DNA of 64,000 nucleotides, from assembly GCF_000413935.1 (NCBI RefSeq), contig NZ_KE340382.1, positions 112,917 through 176,916 on the forward strand, read 5' to 3'. The translations under genes and the position numbers were made by a program. Positions 10,241 through 19,757 of this stretch are shown here, piece by piece; within the stretch, counting starts at the first letter, position 1; every line of letters begins with the position of its first letter. Under the pieces are notes generated by a model. The model saw only the letters and a program-made list of their open reading frames with translations. It had not been told where the DNA came from and made no database searches. Origin of the DNA: Acinetobacter colistiniresistens. GTDB lineage: Bacteria; Pseudomonadota; Gammaproteobacteria; Pseudomonadales; Moraxellaceae.

Positions 10241-11260
10241 TTAAATTTTTACAACGACTTTGCCAAAGTTTTCGCCTTTCAACATACCATTGAAAGCATT
10301 GATCGTGTTATCTAAACCTTGCACCATATGCTCTTTATATTTGATTTTTCCGTCTTTCAACCATTCAGACATTTGCTGATAGAATTCCGGATACTGACTG
10401 CCATAATCATCAAAAATAATAAAGCCTTGCATGCGAATACGTTTTTTTAAAAGGGTAGAAATAAAGCCCGGTAAACGGTCTGGCCCTTGTGCTTGCTCGG
10501 TAGCGTTATACTGGGAAACCACACCACACACCGGTACACGTGCCGCAGAGTTAAGCAATGGCCATACAGCATCAAACACTTTACCCCCCACATTCTCATA
10601 ATAAATATCAATACCGTTGGGAGCTGCTTGTTGTAATTGTTCTGCAAAATTTTCATCATGATGATTGATACAAGCATTGAAGCCGAGTTCTTCTACTGCA
10701 TAACGACATTTTTCAGCCCCACCTGCGACGCCAACCACGCGACAACCTTTAAGTTTGCCAATCTGTCCAACCGTAGCACCAACAGGTCCTGTTGCAGCTG
10801 CAACGACCAAAGTTTCACCAGCTTTAGGCTGGCCAATGTCCAACAACCCCATATAAGCAGTAAATCCTGGCATTCCCAAAATACCCAATGCCCAAGATGG
10901 ATGTTCAGGTTGCATACCTAAGCTTTGACAGGCAGACCCATTAGAAATTGCGTAGCTCTGCCAGCCATTTCCGGAAAGAACCCACTCGCCTTCTTTAAAT
11001 TTTGGGTTTTTAGAGGCCACCACTTGACTGACTGTTCCACCGACCATCACTTCGCCAATTTCAACCGGTGCTGCATATGAAGGAGCATCACTCATGCGAC
11101 CACGCATATAAGGATCGAGTGACAAGTAAATGGTCTTTAACAATATCTCGCCTTGTTTAAGTTCATTGAGCTCAATTTGCTCAATACGAAAATCGCTGTG
11201 TTTTGGCTCACCCACTGGCCGTTTAGCTAAAACGATGCGTTGATTAATAACTGTTTTCAC
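10241..11260 (-). CDS. NADP-dependent oxidoreductase, CurA/leukotriene B4 dehydrogenase type
   Basis: A 339-residue zinc-independent medium-chain reductase. The nucleotide-binding stretch AAATGPVGATVGQIGKLKG lies near residues 155-173, and YENVGGKVFDAV lies near 220. Relatives reduce the C=C bond of alpha,beta-unsaturated carbonyls (NADPH-dependent curcumin reductase, prostaglandin reductases). It is transcribed divergently from nemR across the operator at 11355-11383 and followed by the GST gene, so an inducible enone and electrophile response is likely. Confidence 0.9.
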   Translation of the reverse strand: MKTVINQRIVLAKRPVGEPKHSDFRIEQIELNELKQGEILLKTIYLSLDPYMRGRMSDAPSYAAPVEIGEVMVGGTVSQVVASKNPKFKEGEWVLSGNGWQSYAISNGSACQSLGMQPEHPSWALGILGMPGFTAYMGLLDIGQPKAGETLVVAAATGPVGATVGQIGKLKGCRVVGVAGGAEKCRYAVEELGFNACINHHDENFAEQLQQAAPNGIDIYYENVGGKVFDAVWPLLNSAARVPVCGVVSQYNATEQAQGPDRLPGFISTLLKKRIRMQGFIIFDDYGSQYPEFYQQMSEWLKDGKIKYKEHMVQGLDNTINAFNGMLKGENFGKVVVKI

Positions 11261-11326
11261 AAATATAACTCCATGTTTTATTTAGAAGTATTTCTCTTCA
11301 CAATCAAAAATTATGATTAAAATTTC

Positions 11327-11354
11327 TTTACAACCATTGTAGATGAGTTATACT
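11327..11354 (+). promoter_or_regulatory. Predicted nemR promoter
   Basis: TTTACA at 11327-11332 and TATACT at 11349-11354 are separated by 16 bases. The NemR-type operator begins right after the -10 box, in a position to block transcription. Confidence 0.6.
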
Positions 11355-11383
11355 AAAAAACAATACGACTGGTCTATTTTTTA
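11355..11383. promoter_or_regulatory. NemR-type operator, nemR/curA intergenic copy
   Basis: The sequence aatac-gactg-gtctatttttt is the reverse complement of the operator at 15798-15826, with one degenerate half-site. The right half (GACTGGTCTATTTTT) is identical. E. coli NemR recognises a TAGACC...GGTCTA palindrome, which this resembles. Confidence 0.75.
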
Positions 11384-11403
11384 CAATAGAGTAAATAATT
11401 AAT

Positions 11404-12012
11404 ATGAAGCCTAATCCTATTAAAAAGTCTGAAGCGAAACGCTTACACATTCTTAACACTAGTTCAGACCTGATTTTGCATAAAGGTTTTACCGGTGTAG
11501 GATTACAGGAAATTTTACAGAGCTGTGAGATCCCCAAAGGCTCGTTTTATCATTATTTCCAATCCAAGGAAGCTTTCGGATGTGAATTGGTACAGCATTA
11601 TGTAGACAATTACCAAGTCCGTTTAAATGATGTATGGCGTAGCGATAAATCCCCTTATCAAAAGCTGATTGAGTATTTTAATTTATGGATAGAAGATCCT
11701 GAAACACAGTGTGGTTGGGCGGATAGCTGTTTAATTGTGAAACTTGCCGCAGAAGTTGCCGATCTATCTGAAGATATGCGCTCCATTATGTCCGCTGGCG
11801 TCGATGATGTAATCGAACGTATTGCTGGTTTAATTGATTTGGGAAAACAGGATCAGTCTATCCAAGCAGATACTGAGGCCTCGACGTTGGCACAAGTACT
11901 TTACCAAATGTGGTTAGGTGCAGCATTACTGAGTAAGTTGCAAAAAGATAAAACACCATTACATCAAGCTCTGAGAGCAACTAAATTTCTATTAAAAAGT
12001 GAAGATTCATAA
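11404..12012 (+). CDS. nemR: TetR-family electrophile-sensing repressor (NemR-like)
   Basis: A 202-residue TetR/AcrR repressor. The N-terminal helix-turn-helix contains GFTGVGLQEILQ and IPKGSFYHYFQSKEAFG, almost the NemR consensus. The ligand domain has SCLIVKLAAEVADLSEDMRS, matching the E. coli NemR region around redox-sensing Cys106 (CLTVKLSAEV). That Cys is present, so relief of repression by Cys modification (quinones, hypochlorite, methylglyoxal) is likely. It is divergent from the curA-GST pair. Two matching palindromes, here and upstream of the YqhD-like gene, define its probable regulon. Confidence 0.88.
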   Translation: MKPNPIKKSEAKRLHILNTSSDLILHKGFTGVGLQEILQSCEIPKGSFYHYFQSKEAFGCELVQHYVDNYQVRLNDVWRSDKSPYQKLIEYFNLWIEDPETQCGWADSCLIVKLAAEVADLSEDMRSIMSAGVDDVIERIAGLIDLGKQDQSIQADTEASTLAQVLYQMWLGAALLSKLQKDKTPLHQALRATKFLLKSEDS

Positions 12013-12116
12013 AAATTAGATTAAATATCAATTACATAATTAATGACAGCAGCCCAATAATTACTTATTAATGTGTTGCTATTAGATCAATTTACAATCC
12101 ATGAGTATAGCGCACA

Positions 12117-12347
12117 ATGAATTCTCCTTCTAAAGCCCTCATGACTCGTATTTTAGTCGGATATTTAGGCTTATATCCCACACTATTACTGGTACTCACT
12201 TTATTAAAGCCAATTACTCAGCATCAAAGTTTCCCGATGATGGTGTTGATTGAAGTCATAGTATTAGTGCCAGTAACGCAACTGATTTCTTTCCCACTGG
12301 CAGGTTGGCTCATTACACAGCTAAAAAATTTTAAGAGCCTGTTTTAA
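12117..12347 (+). CDS. Small DUF2798-type membrane protein
   Basis: A 76-residue protein with two hydrophobic helices separated by a short polar turn and a PLAGWLITQL segment, typical of the DUF2798 family (function unknown, inner membrane). It follows nemR by about 100 bases on the same strand and may be co-transcribed. The ribosome-binding site is weak. Confidence 0.65.
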   Translation: MNSPSKALMTRILVGYLGLYPTLLLVLTLLKPITQHQSFPMMVLIEVIVLVPVTQLISFPLAGWLITQLKNFKSLF

Positions 12348-12430
12348 GAAGAAATTGTGCTGGCAACAGCAATCCTAAGTCGTTATTTTGCCAACCACAA
12401 AGGTTGGCAAAATAACTCATTAAGTCAATA

Positions 12431-13558
12431 TTAATCTGCGTAAGCTGGATAATCAATATAGCCTTTTTCCGTCCCACCATACATAGTGCTTGCATCTACT
12501 GCATTCAATGGCCAGCCATTGGCGATGCGATCGGGTAAATCTGGATTCGCAATAAATGGGCGTCCAAATGCAATTAAATCGGCCAGCCCTGCCTCTAAAA
12601 TTCGAGTCCCTCTTTCTGCCGTATATCGACCTGCATAAATAATCCGACCACTGAAAGTGTCTCTGACATCTTTACGAAAATCATGAGGAAGTTCTGGTGC
12701 ATTATCCCAATCAGCTTCTGCAATCGATAAATAGGCAATCCCAACTTCTTCAAGTATTTTTATGGCTTCAATATAAGTCACATGTGGATCATCTTCAACC
12801 AACCCCATGTAAACACGATCTTCCTCTGTACTTTCAAATAGCGGGGCAAAACGCACTCCTAAACGATCTGCACCAACCACCTCAGCAACTGCCTGTACTA
12901 CTTCACGTAAAAAACGCAAACGATTGTTTAGTGATCCCCCATATTCATCTTCACGGTGGTTACTATGTGCAGAGATAAATTGATTTACCAAATAACCATT
13001 TGCACAATGAATTTCAACCCCATCAAAACCAGCAGCCAAGGCATTGCGTGCTGCTTGAGCATAGAGTTGCACTAATTCTTTAACCTCTGCATTGCTTAAA
13101 GCACGTGGCATGGAAGGATCAGCCAAGGCCCCCGCATTGGGCCCGGTCTCAATAAAGACTTTAACATTACTATCAGCCCCAATAGCCGAAGGCGCGACCG
13201 GTGATGCATGATTGGGTTGCAAAGATGTATGTGAAACACGCCCAACATGCCAAAGTTGTGCAAAAATAATGCCTCCTTTAGCATGCACTGCTTCCGTCAC
13301 TTTACGCCATCCAGCAATCTGTTCAGGACTGTAAATACCGGGAGTCCAAGCATAGCCTTGACCACGTGGCTCGATTTGCGTACCTTCGGTGACCATAAAT
13401 CCTGCCCCGGTACGCTGTTGATAATAGGTTGCCATCAATTCATTTGGAATATTCCCTGGCTGAGTACTGCGCGACCGCGTTAATGGTGGCAATACAATAC
13501 GGTTTTGCAAAACATAAGGGCCTAAGTTTAAGTTTTGAAAAAGTTTGCTGGCTTTCAT
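12431..13558 (-). CDS. nemA: Old-yellow-enzyme alkene reductase (NemA-like)
   Basis: A 375-residue FMN-dependent NADH:flavin oxidoreductase with a TIM barrel. The substrate-binding pair His184 and Asn187 sits in HCANGYLVNQF, and QLWHVGR (101-107) and IAFGRPFIANPDLP are the usual OYE signatures. It reduces activated alkenes, N-ethylmaleimide, quinones or nitroesters. In E. coli the nemRA operon pairs this enzyme with NemR; here it is convergent with nemR. No copy of the operator palindrome was found directly upstream, so its regulation is uncertain. Confidence 0.92.
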   Translation of the reverse strand: MKASKLFQNLNLGPYVLQNRIVLPPLTRSRSTQPGNIPNELMATYYQQRTGAGFMVTEGTQIEPRGQGYAWTPGIYSPEQIAGWRKVTEAVHAKGGIIFAQLWHVGRVSHTSLQPNHASPVAPSAIGADSNVKVFIETGPNAGALADPSMPRALSNAEVKELVQLYAQAARNALAAGFDGVEIHCANGYLVNQFISAHSNHREDEYGGSLNNRLRFLREVVQAVAEVVGADRLGVRFAPLFESTEEDRVYMGLVEDDPHVTYIEAIKILEEVGIAYLSIAEADWDNAPELPHDFRKDVRDTFSGRIIYAGRYTAERGTRILEAGLADLIAFGRPFIANPDLPDRIANGWPLNAVDASTMYGGTEKGYIDYPAYAD

Positions 13559-13611
13559 TTCATTGTATCCAAGTAATCATGACTAAATTGATCTAAATTA
13601 AAAAAATACCC

Positions 13612-13645
13612 TTCCTTCCTGTATATAGAAAATTAAAGGAAGGAA
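13612..13645. repeat. Inverted repeat upstream of nemA
   Basis: Nine-base arms ttccttcct / aggaaggaa surround a 16-base loop, 53 bases upstream of nemA and downstream of the DJ-1-like gene. It may be a terminator of the latter or an operator; no U-run follows. Confidence 0.4.
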
Positions 13646-13760
13646 AGCTATTCACTCAGGCCCTTCACCATTAAGGGAGGGTTATTTTGCTTATTGCGTC
13701 AGTTGCTCAGCGTCAGAAGTTTATTCACTGCTAAGCACCACAACAGACACCAGCTACTCT

Positions 13761-14438
13761 TTATTTCAACAATTGAAGTAATGCTGAGGCAGTTGCAGCA
13801 GAAGATGCTGGATTTTGTCCAGTAACCAGCAAGCCATCAACTTGAACATATACTTGCCAATCATCTACTTTAGAATAATGACCACCGTTTTCTTTAAGCA
13901 TGTCTTCAACTAAAAATGGTACAATTTCAGTCAAACCTACAGCGGCCTCCTCAGTATTGGTGAAACCAGTCACTAATTTACCGCTCACTAAAGGCGCTCC
14001 ATTACTCGCTTTCACATGACGAAGAACACCCGGGGCATGACACACTGCTGCAACAGGTTTGCCAGACTGAATCGCCTGTTCAATCACAGAAATTGAAATC
14101 GGATCTTCTGCTAAATCCCACAATGGGCCATGCCCGCCTGGATAAAACACTGCATCATAATCAGCTACAGAGATTTCGCTAAGTTTATGCGTCTGTGCCA
14201 ATGCTTGCATTGCAGTTGGATCTGCTTCAAAACGATGAGTGGTTTCAGTTTGTGCTTCTGCCAAATTACTTTTAGGATCTAGTGGTGGCTGCCCACCTTG
14301 AGGCGACGCCAGCGTAACTTCAGCACCAGAGTCAATAAAGGTGTAATACGGTGCAGCAAGTTCTTCTAGCCAGAAACCTGTTTTCTTACCCGTATTGCCA
14401 AGTTGATCATGTGAGGTTAAAACGATTAAAATTTTCAT
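13761..14438 (-). CDS. DJ-1/PfpI superfamily protein, Hsp31-like
   Basis: A 225-residue protein (start at 14438 chosen because GGAGAAATAAC directly precedes it). It has the class I glutamine-amidotransferase-like fold: Glu25, YPGGHGPLWDL (99-109) and the nucleophile elbow AVCHAPGVL with Cys133-His134. Hsp31/GlxIII-type members act as glutathione-independent glyoxalases or protein and nucleotide deglycases. The setting between an OYE reductase and a YqhD-like dehydrogenase supports removal of methylglyoxal-type carbonyls. Confidence 0.88.
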   Translation of the reverse strand: MKILIVLTSHDQLGNTGKKTGFWLEELAAPYYTFIDSGAEVTLASPQGGQPPLDPKSNLAEAQTETTHRFEADPTAMQALAQTHKLSEISVADYDAVFYPGGHGPLWDLAEDPISISVIEQAIQSGKPVAAVCHAPGVLRHVKASNGAPLVSGKLVTGFTNTEEAAVGLTEIVPFLVEDMLKENGGHYSKVDDWQVYVQVDGLLVTGQNPASSAATASALLQLLK

Positions 14439-14523
14439 GTTATTTCTCCGATATTTTTCAGGATTGAGGAGCATTGTTGCATGATCACTTGTCGTGTAGC
14501 GTGACCATGACAGATACGCTTAT

Positions 14524-15681
14524 TTAGATACTCGTCTCGAGAATTTGGCGACTGATCTCTAATGAAACAGTTTTATGTTCGCCTAGCTGTGTAAGATTGT
14601 GTGATTTAAGTTGCGTAATGATGATCTCAATATCCGTCTCCCCCAGTCCATAATCGCTAAGACGAGTCGGCAATCCAAGTTGCTCAAAGAAGGCTCGAGT
14701 ACGAGCAATAGCAGTATCAATACGTTGTTCTTCATCACCTTCGACAATCTGCCAGACTCGAGCTGCATACTGTAGTAATTTTTCTCGCTTCTCTTGACGA
14801 CGCACTTGTAGATTGGCCGGCAACACAATGGCCAAGGTACGAGCATGATCAATACCATGTAAAGCCGTGAGCTCATGCCCAATCAAATGGGTTGACCAAT
14901 CTTGTGGTACACCAGCTCCAATTAGCCCATTCAGTGCCATGCTAGCAGCCCACATCAAATTCGCACGCGTGTCATAATCTGCTGAATCTTCCAAGATTTT
15001 CGGCCCAATCTCAATCAGAGTTTGCAATAGACCTTCGGCAAAACGATCTTGTACTTGTGCATTGACAGGGTAAGTTAAGTACTGTTCCATGACATGAATA
15101 AATGCATCAACCACGCCATTTGCTAACTGGCGCGTCGGCAAACTAAAAGTTTTATTCGGATCGAGTACGGAAAATTGCGGAAAAACATAGGGGCTGCTAA
15201 ATGACAATTTGGCTTGGGTCGATTTTCTGGTGACTACCCCACCGCTATTCATTTCTGAACCAGTTGCTGGAAGGGTGAGTACACTCGCAAAGGGCAAAGC
15301 TTGAGTAATTTTAGTACCATGGGTTTCTAAAATCTCCCATGTATCCCCTGTATAATTGACTGCTGCTGCAATAAATTTAGTACCATCAATTACCGATCCA
15401 CCACCGACAGCCATCAAGAAATCAATATTTTGTTCTCGAATCAGCTCTACAGCTTTCATGAGGGTTTCATAACTCGGATTCGGCTCAATTCCGCCAAATT
15501 CATGAATTTCTCTTGCACCTAATGCTTCACGCACTTCAGCTAAAGTACCATTCTTACGTGCACTTTCACCACCAAACAACATTAATACTTTTGCTTCTGT
15601 AGGCACATAGTCATTGATTTTAGCTATTGTATCGCCACCAAAAATAATGCGGGTCGGATTATAAAAGTTAAAATTCAGCAT
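14524..15681 (-). CDS. Iron-containing alcohol dehydrogenase, YqhD/BDH-like
   Basis: A 385-residue group III dehydrogenase. It has the GGGSVIDGTKFIAAA nucleotide-binding motif near residue 92 and the metal-binding segment with Asp/His residues DAFIHVMEQY, HLIGHELTALHGIDHAR. YqhD reduces short-chain aldehydes such as acrolein, glyoxal and malondialdehyde with NADPH. A near-perfect NemR-type operator lies 117 bases upstream. The DJ-1-like gene follows 85 bases downstream on the same strand, so the two may be one NemR-controlled unit. Confidence 0.92.
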   Translation of the reverse strand: MLNFNFYNPTRIIFGGDTIAKINDYVPTEAKVLMLFGGESARKNGTLAEVREALGAREIHEFGGIEPNPSYETLMKAVELIREQNIDFLMAVGGGSVIDGTKFIAAAVNYTGDTWEILETHGTKITQALPFASVLTLPATGSEMNSGGVVTRKSTQAKLSFSSPYVFPQFSVLDPNKTFSLPTRQLANGVVDAFIHVMEQYLTYPVNAQVQDRFAEGLLQTLIEIGPKILEDSADYDTRANLMWAASMALNGLIGAGVPQDWSTHLIGHELTALHGIDHARTLAIVLPANLQVRRQEKREKLLQYAARVWQIVEGDEEQRIDTAIARTRAFFEQLGLPTRLSDYGLGETDIEIIITQLKSHNLTQLGEHKTVSLEISRQILETSI

Positions 15682-15797
15682 ATTTTTATCCTAGGATGAT
15701 CAGCTAATTGATTTGAAAAACCACCGTTATTCATCAAATAAACTTTAAAAAATTGGACAACATTGCGGCTTTTGACTGCACCATGTGCTAACTATAC

Positions 15798-15826
15798 ATA
15801 AAAATAGACCAGTCGTCTATTTTTAT
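15798..15826. promoter_or_regulatory. NemR-type operator, near-perfect 29-bp palindrome
   Basis: Twelve-base arms ataaaaatagac and gtctatttttat flank the centre cagtc. The core GACTGGTCTATTTTT is shared with the nemR/curA intergenic site. It is located upstream of the YqhD-like gene. Confidence 0.82.
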
Positions 15827-15876
15827 AAAAAATATCTCAGCTTGCCGACTTGTGTGATGGTTAAACAAATTCAGGC

Positions 15877-16074
15877 TTGTTCTATATCACTTTTATTATT
15901 GATGTATTTTCACGAGCGATAGTTGGATGGAAGGTATCATCACGTATGACTACTGATATGGTCGTGAACGCATTCGCTAAAGCAGTGAATGGCTCATACA
16001 AAATAGCAATAATTAAATATTTTAAAAGCAGATTGGCATGGTTTAAGAGATGTACAAATGCGACAGTAAATTAG
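15877..16074 (+). pseudogene. IS3-family transposase fragment
   Basis: The frame begins FYITFIIDVFSRAIVGWKVS, the integrase-core strand around the first catalytic Asp of IS3 OrfB, then degrades after about 40 codons. No intact ends remain. It is an insertion scar between the YqhD-like gene and the frm block. Nothing else is recognisable in 16075-16220. Confidence 0.75.
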
Positions 16075-16224
16075 ATATATTGGTTCAATATAAAGCATGT
16101 ATATCGGTGCATTCGTTTATTTACCCTGTTTTGGATATTGACCCATGTAAATGATGAGATTAAGCCATTAAATAAAGTAGCCCAACTTGAATAAAAAGCC
16201 TCTGACAAACCTCACAGGGTTGAA

Positions 16225-16257
16225 GTGCTGCCTTTCATTCAAAATTTCAGGCAGCAC
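16225..16257. terminator. Stem-loop downstream of the ABM gene
   Basis: Nine-base arms gtgctgcct / aggcagcac with a 15-base loop lie 23 bases after the ABM gene stop. There is no clear U-run, so terminator status is moderate. Confidence 0.5.
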
Positions 16258-16279
16258 ATTTATACATTTAAGCGTCGGT

Positions 16280-16582
16280 TTAAGCTGGTAGTTTACTTGC
16301 CAAAACATCTACTTTTTCAATAGACGGTGGCTCTGAAAATAGCTCTTCGGCCTGAGCCATCAACGCAGCTGCAACCTTGCCAGATAAATGTGCTTGGCGA
16401 CCCGCCTCATCAGGAAATGCATCAAAAATACCAAATGTTGTAGGTCCAAGACGTAGGCCAAACCACGCAACTGTCGCAGGTTCTTCCATTACAATAGGTA
16501 AACCGGCTTTAAGGAAAGCTTCCACTTCGTCTTCTTTACCCGGTTTAGCTTCAAGACGGACATATAAAGCTGTTTTAAGCAT
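16280..16582 (-). CDS. Antibiotic biosynthesis monooxygenase (ABM) domain protein
   Basis: A 100-residue dimeric ferredoxin-like fold protein: LKTALYVRLEAKPGKEDEVEAFL at the start, FGIFDAFPDEAGRQAHLSG in the second half. YgiN-type members oxidise quinols or act on reactive aromatics without cofactor. It is one of two ABM proteins in the electrophile cassette (the other at 24677-24961). It is isolated, with its own flanking spacers. Confidence 0.82.
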   Translation of the reverse strand: MLKTALYVRLEAKPGKEDEVEAFLKAGLPIVMEEPATVAWFGLRLGPTTFGIFDAFPDEAGRQAHLSGKVAAALMAQAEELFSEPPSIEKVDVLASKLPA

Positions 16583-16821
16583 GACTAAACTCCACTATTG
16601 ATTAAAATTAAAACTCATTCTGACATTGCTAATGTATGCATGTCAGAAAGTTTTGTTGTACAAAAGTTAAAAACAATTTTCCATAGCTGAGCCAAAATCT
16701 GGGTGTTTATTTCGACATAATGCTATGAATTTATTCAAGTTAATATCATTAACATTTGAATCAAAAAATATTGCTCAAGAAGCATTCAAGAACAACATGT
16801 ACATCCTCATATCTATGAAAG

Positions 16822-17652
16822 TTATTTAGCTAGGAATTTGCTGTGAAACTCTATATGTTTCTCTATAAAGCTCGCAATGAAGTAATAGCTATGGTCATAC
16901 CCTTCTCTTAGGTTAAGTGTAAGAGGATATTCTTGTTCCAAACAAATATTACTAAGAAGATTAGGTCTTAACTGTTCTTCAAGAAAATCATCAGCTGTTC
17001 CCTGGTCGACTAAAATAGGTAAATGAACTTCAGCGTTTTTGATTAATTCAATCGCATCATAGCTTTTCCATAAAGTTTCGGTTTCACCTAGGTAGTGTGT
17101 AAAAGCCTTTTTCCCCCAAGGTACTTGGCTAGGTGCAACAATTGGTGCAAAAGCAGAAATACTTTTATACAGCTCAGGGTTTTTTAACCCAATTACTAAT
17201 GCACCATGACCACCCATGCTATGACCCATAATGCTTTGGACTTGATTGGTCGGAAAATTCAGGTCAATCAGATTTCTGAGTTCTTCCACAATATAATCAT
17301 ACATTTTGAAATGCTGTGACCAGGGTGCTTGTGTTGCATTCACATAGAATCCTGCGCCTTGGCCTAAATCATAATCTGCATGATCTGGTACATCCTCTCC
17401 ACGTGGGCTGGTATCTGGTGCAACAATAATGACTTTATGTTCAGCCGCATACTTTTGTGCTCCGGCTTTAGTAATAAAGTTCTGTTCGTTGCAAGTCAGC
17501 CCTGATAACCAATATAAAACTGGCAACCGCTCATCTTTGTCATGAGGTGGCAGATATATTGAGAATTTCATTGAACAGTTTAATGCTGTTGACTGATGGC
17601 GATACACTTCTTGCGATCCACCAAAAGAAGCATGTTTCTCAATTATTTCCAT
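16822..17652 (-). CDS. fghA: S-formylglutathione hydrolase
   Basis: A 276-residue alpha/beta hydrolase. The nucleophile motif GHSMGGHGAL and the WLSGLTCNEQNFITKAGAQ segment are typical of esterase D/FrmB/FghA. It hydrolyses S-formylglutathione to glutathione and formate, the second step of glutathione-dependent formaldehyde oxidation. It is downstream of adhC on the same strand, about 230 bases apart, with a stem-loop between. Start at ATG 17652 rather than the TTG two codons earlier. Confidence 0.95.
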   Translation of the reverse strand: MEIIEKHASFGGSQEVYRHQSTALNCSMKFSIYLPPHDKDERLPVLYWLSGLTCNEQNFITKAGAQKYAAEHKVIIVAPDTSPRGEDVPDHADYDLGQGAGFYVNATQAPWSQHFKMYDYIVEELRNLIDLNFPTNQVQSIMGHSMGGHGALVIGLKNPELYKSISAFAPIVAPSQVPWGKKAFTHYLGETETLWKSYDAIELIKNAEVHLPILVDQGTADDFLEEQLRPNLLSNICLEQEYPLTLNLREGYDHSYYFIASFIEKHIEFHSKFLAK

Positions 17653-17824
17653 AATCAATTACCTATGTTGAGCAAGACTTCATGAGAAATCGAGTAAACA
17701 AAGAGTCTCACATTCTCCACAGAGAATAGTGATAAAGATTTAAAATGTAGGCAGGTTTATTGAACCTATACACGATGCCTACACAGATAGATCGGTTTTA
17801 CAGATAATGTGCCGTTTTAGAGGA

Positions 17825-17860
17825 TTCCATGCATGTCATTCATGATGCACATGCATGGAA
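17825..17860. repeat. Perfect inverted repeat between adhC and fghA
   Basis: Twelve-base arms ttccatgcatgt / acatgcatggaa flank a 12-base loop, 21 bases after the adhC stop. No U-run follows, so it is more likely an mRNA-stability or attenuation element than a full terminator. Confidence 0.55.
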
Positions 17861-17880
17861 AACTATAAGGTCTGACGCAA

Positions 17881-19014
<1,134 letters not shown>

Positions 19015-19290
19015 CTATTTTAAATATGATTTTAGAATCTTAGCGATTTCAGCCAATTCTTCTTTTCGTTGTTGTTCTGTGGTTTCACCTGATACTAAAG
19101 TGTCCTTTAAATGAACCTCTAACATCTCATTCATTAAACCATTAATAGCACCACGCACAGAGCATATTTGTTGCAGAATTGCACCACATTCCACATTGTC
19201 TTCTAACGCTTTTTCAATCGCTTGCGTCTGACCTTTGATCTTTCTGACGCGTAGAAGAATCTTTTTTTTGTCTTCAACCTGATTAGGCAT
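19015..19290 (-). CDS. frmR: Formaldehyde-responsive repressor FrmR
   Basis: A 91-residue all-helical DUF156 (CsoR/RcnR) repressor. The Cys at residue 35 in DNVECGAILQQ is the formaldehyde-crosslinked Cys of FrmR. The protein starts MPNQ, so Pro2, which condenses with formaldehyde in E. coli FrmR, is also present. The metal-binding His/Cys pattern of RcnR/CsoR is incomplete, which favours aldehyde sensing. It is the first gene of frmR-adhC-fghA, with its operator just upstream. Confidence 0.9.
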   Translation of the reverse strand: MPNQVEDKKKILLRVRKIKGQTQAIEKALEDNVECGAILQQICSVRGAINGLMNEMLEVHLKDTLVSGETTEQQRKEELAEIAKILKSYLK

Positions 19291-19311
19291 CAGACCTCCT
19301 TATTTGCTAGC

Positions 19312-19341
19312 TTTTATACTATAGTACCCCATAGTATAAAA
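19312..19341. promoter_or_regulatory. FrmR-type operator
   Basis: Eleven-base arms ttttatactat / atagtataaaa flank agtacccc, 22 bases upstream of frmR. A C-tract between two A/T-rich half-sites with TACT/AGTA is the hallmark of RcnR/FrmR-family operators. Confidence 0.8.
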
Positions 19342-19452
19342 AAAGCAATATTTTTTATAAATCGAAAATCAAAAAGCTCTTTAGCGAAAATTTTCTATCC
19401 CTGTTTTTAGTTTTTTTTAAATTAACATCATAGAGCTTATGCGAAAGTCACA

Positions 19453-19487
19453 AAAAAATGGGACTTTTAGCTCCCATTTTTTATTTT
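19453..19487. terminator. Rho-independent terminator without an adjacent gene
   Basis: Arms aaaaaatggga / tcccatttttt with an 8-base loop and T-rich tail. It sits between the divergent frmR and 19758 genes, with no gene reading into it. It may be left from a lost gene or insulate the two units. Confidence 0.6.
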
Positions 19488-19643
19488 GGCTCATGTTCTT
19501 TGTAATGCTGTGACCTTTTAGAATTATGTTTCAAATTTTAGCCACTTTGTAGATATTTTAAACGTTTCAAGCCTTGAAAATACTACCGACAGTTTAGATT
19601 AAACTGCCTTTACAGACTGTACTAGAATATTTTTAGTGAGCGG

Positions 19644-19694
19644 ATGATATTTATTATTCATTATTTAGGAATTATTAAATCCTATAAATATCAT
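19644..19694. promoter_or_regulatory. Inverted repeat upstream of the quinone oxidoreductase operon
   Basis: Arms atgatatttat / ataaatatcat are 29 bases apart, centred about 90 bases upstream of the 19758 start. A candidate regulator site or leader hairpin. The remaining 19342-19757 spacer shows only this and the terminator at 19453. Confidence 0.35.
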
Positions 19695-19757
19695 TTATTG
19701 GATTAATTTACTTTGGTACTGTGCATATCATCCCCCAGTTAAGAATAAGGAACAACT

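Noticed and set aside
15877..16074. Plus-strand frame as a functional transposase
   Set aside because: Only one integrase-core strand of IS3 OrfB is present and it loses similarity after about 40 codons, so it is listed as a pseudogene.
17825..17860. Rho-independent terminator between adhC and fghA
   Set aside because: The stem is perfect but no U-run follows on the minus strand, so it was kept as an inverted repeat.
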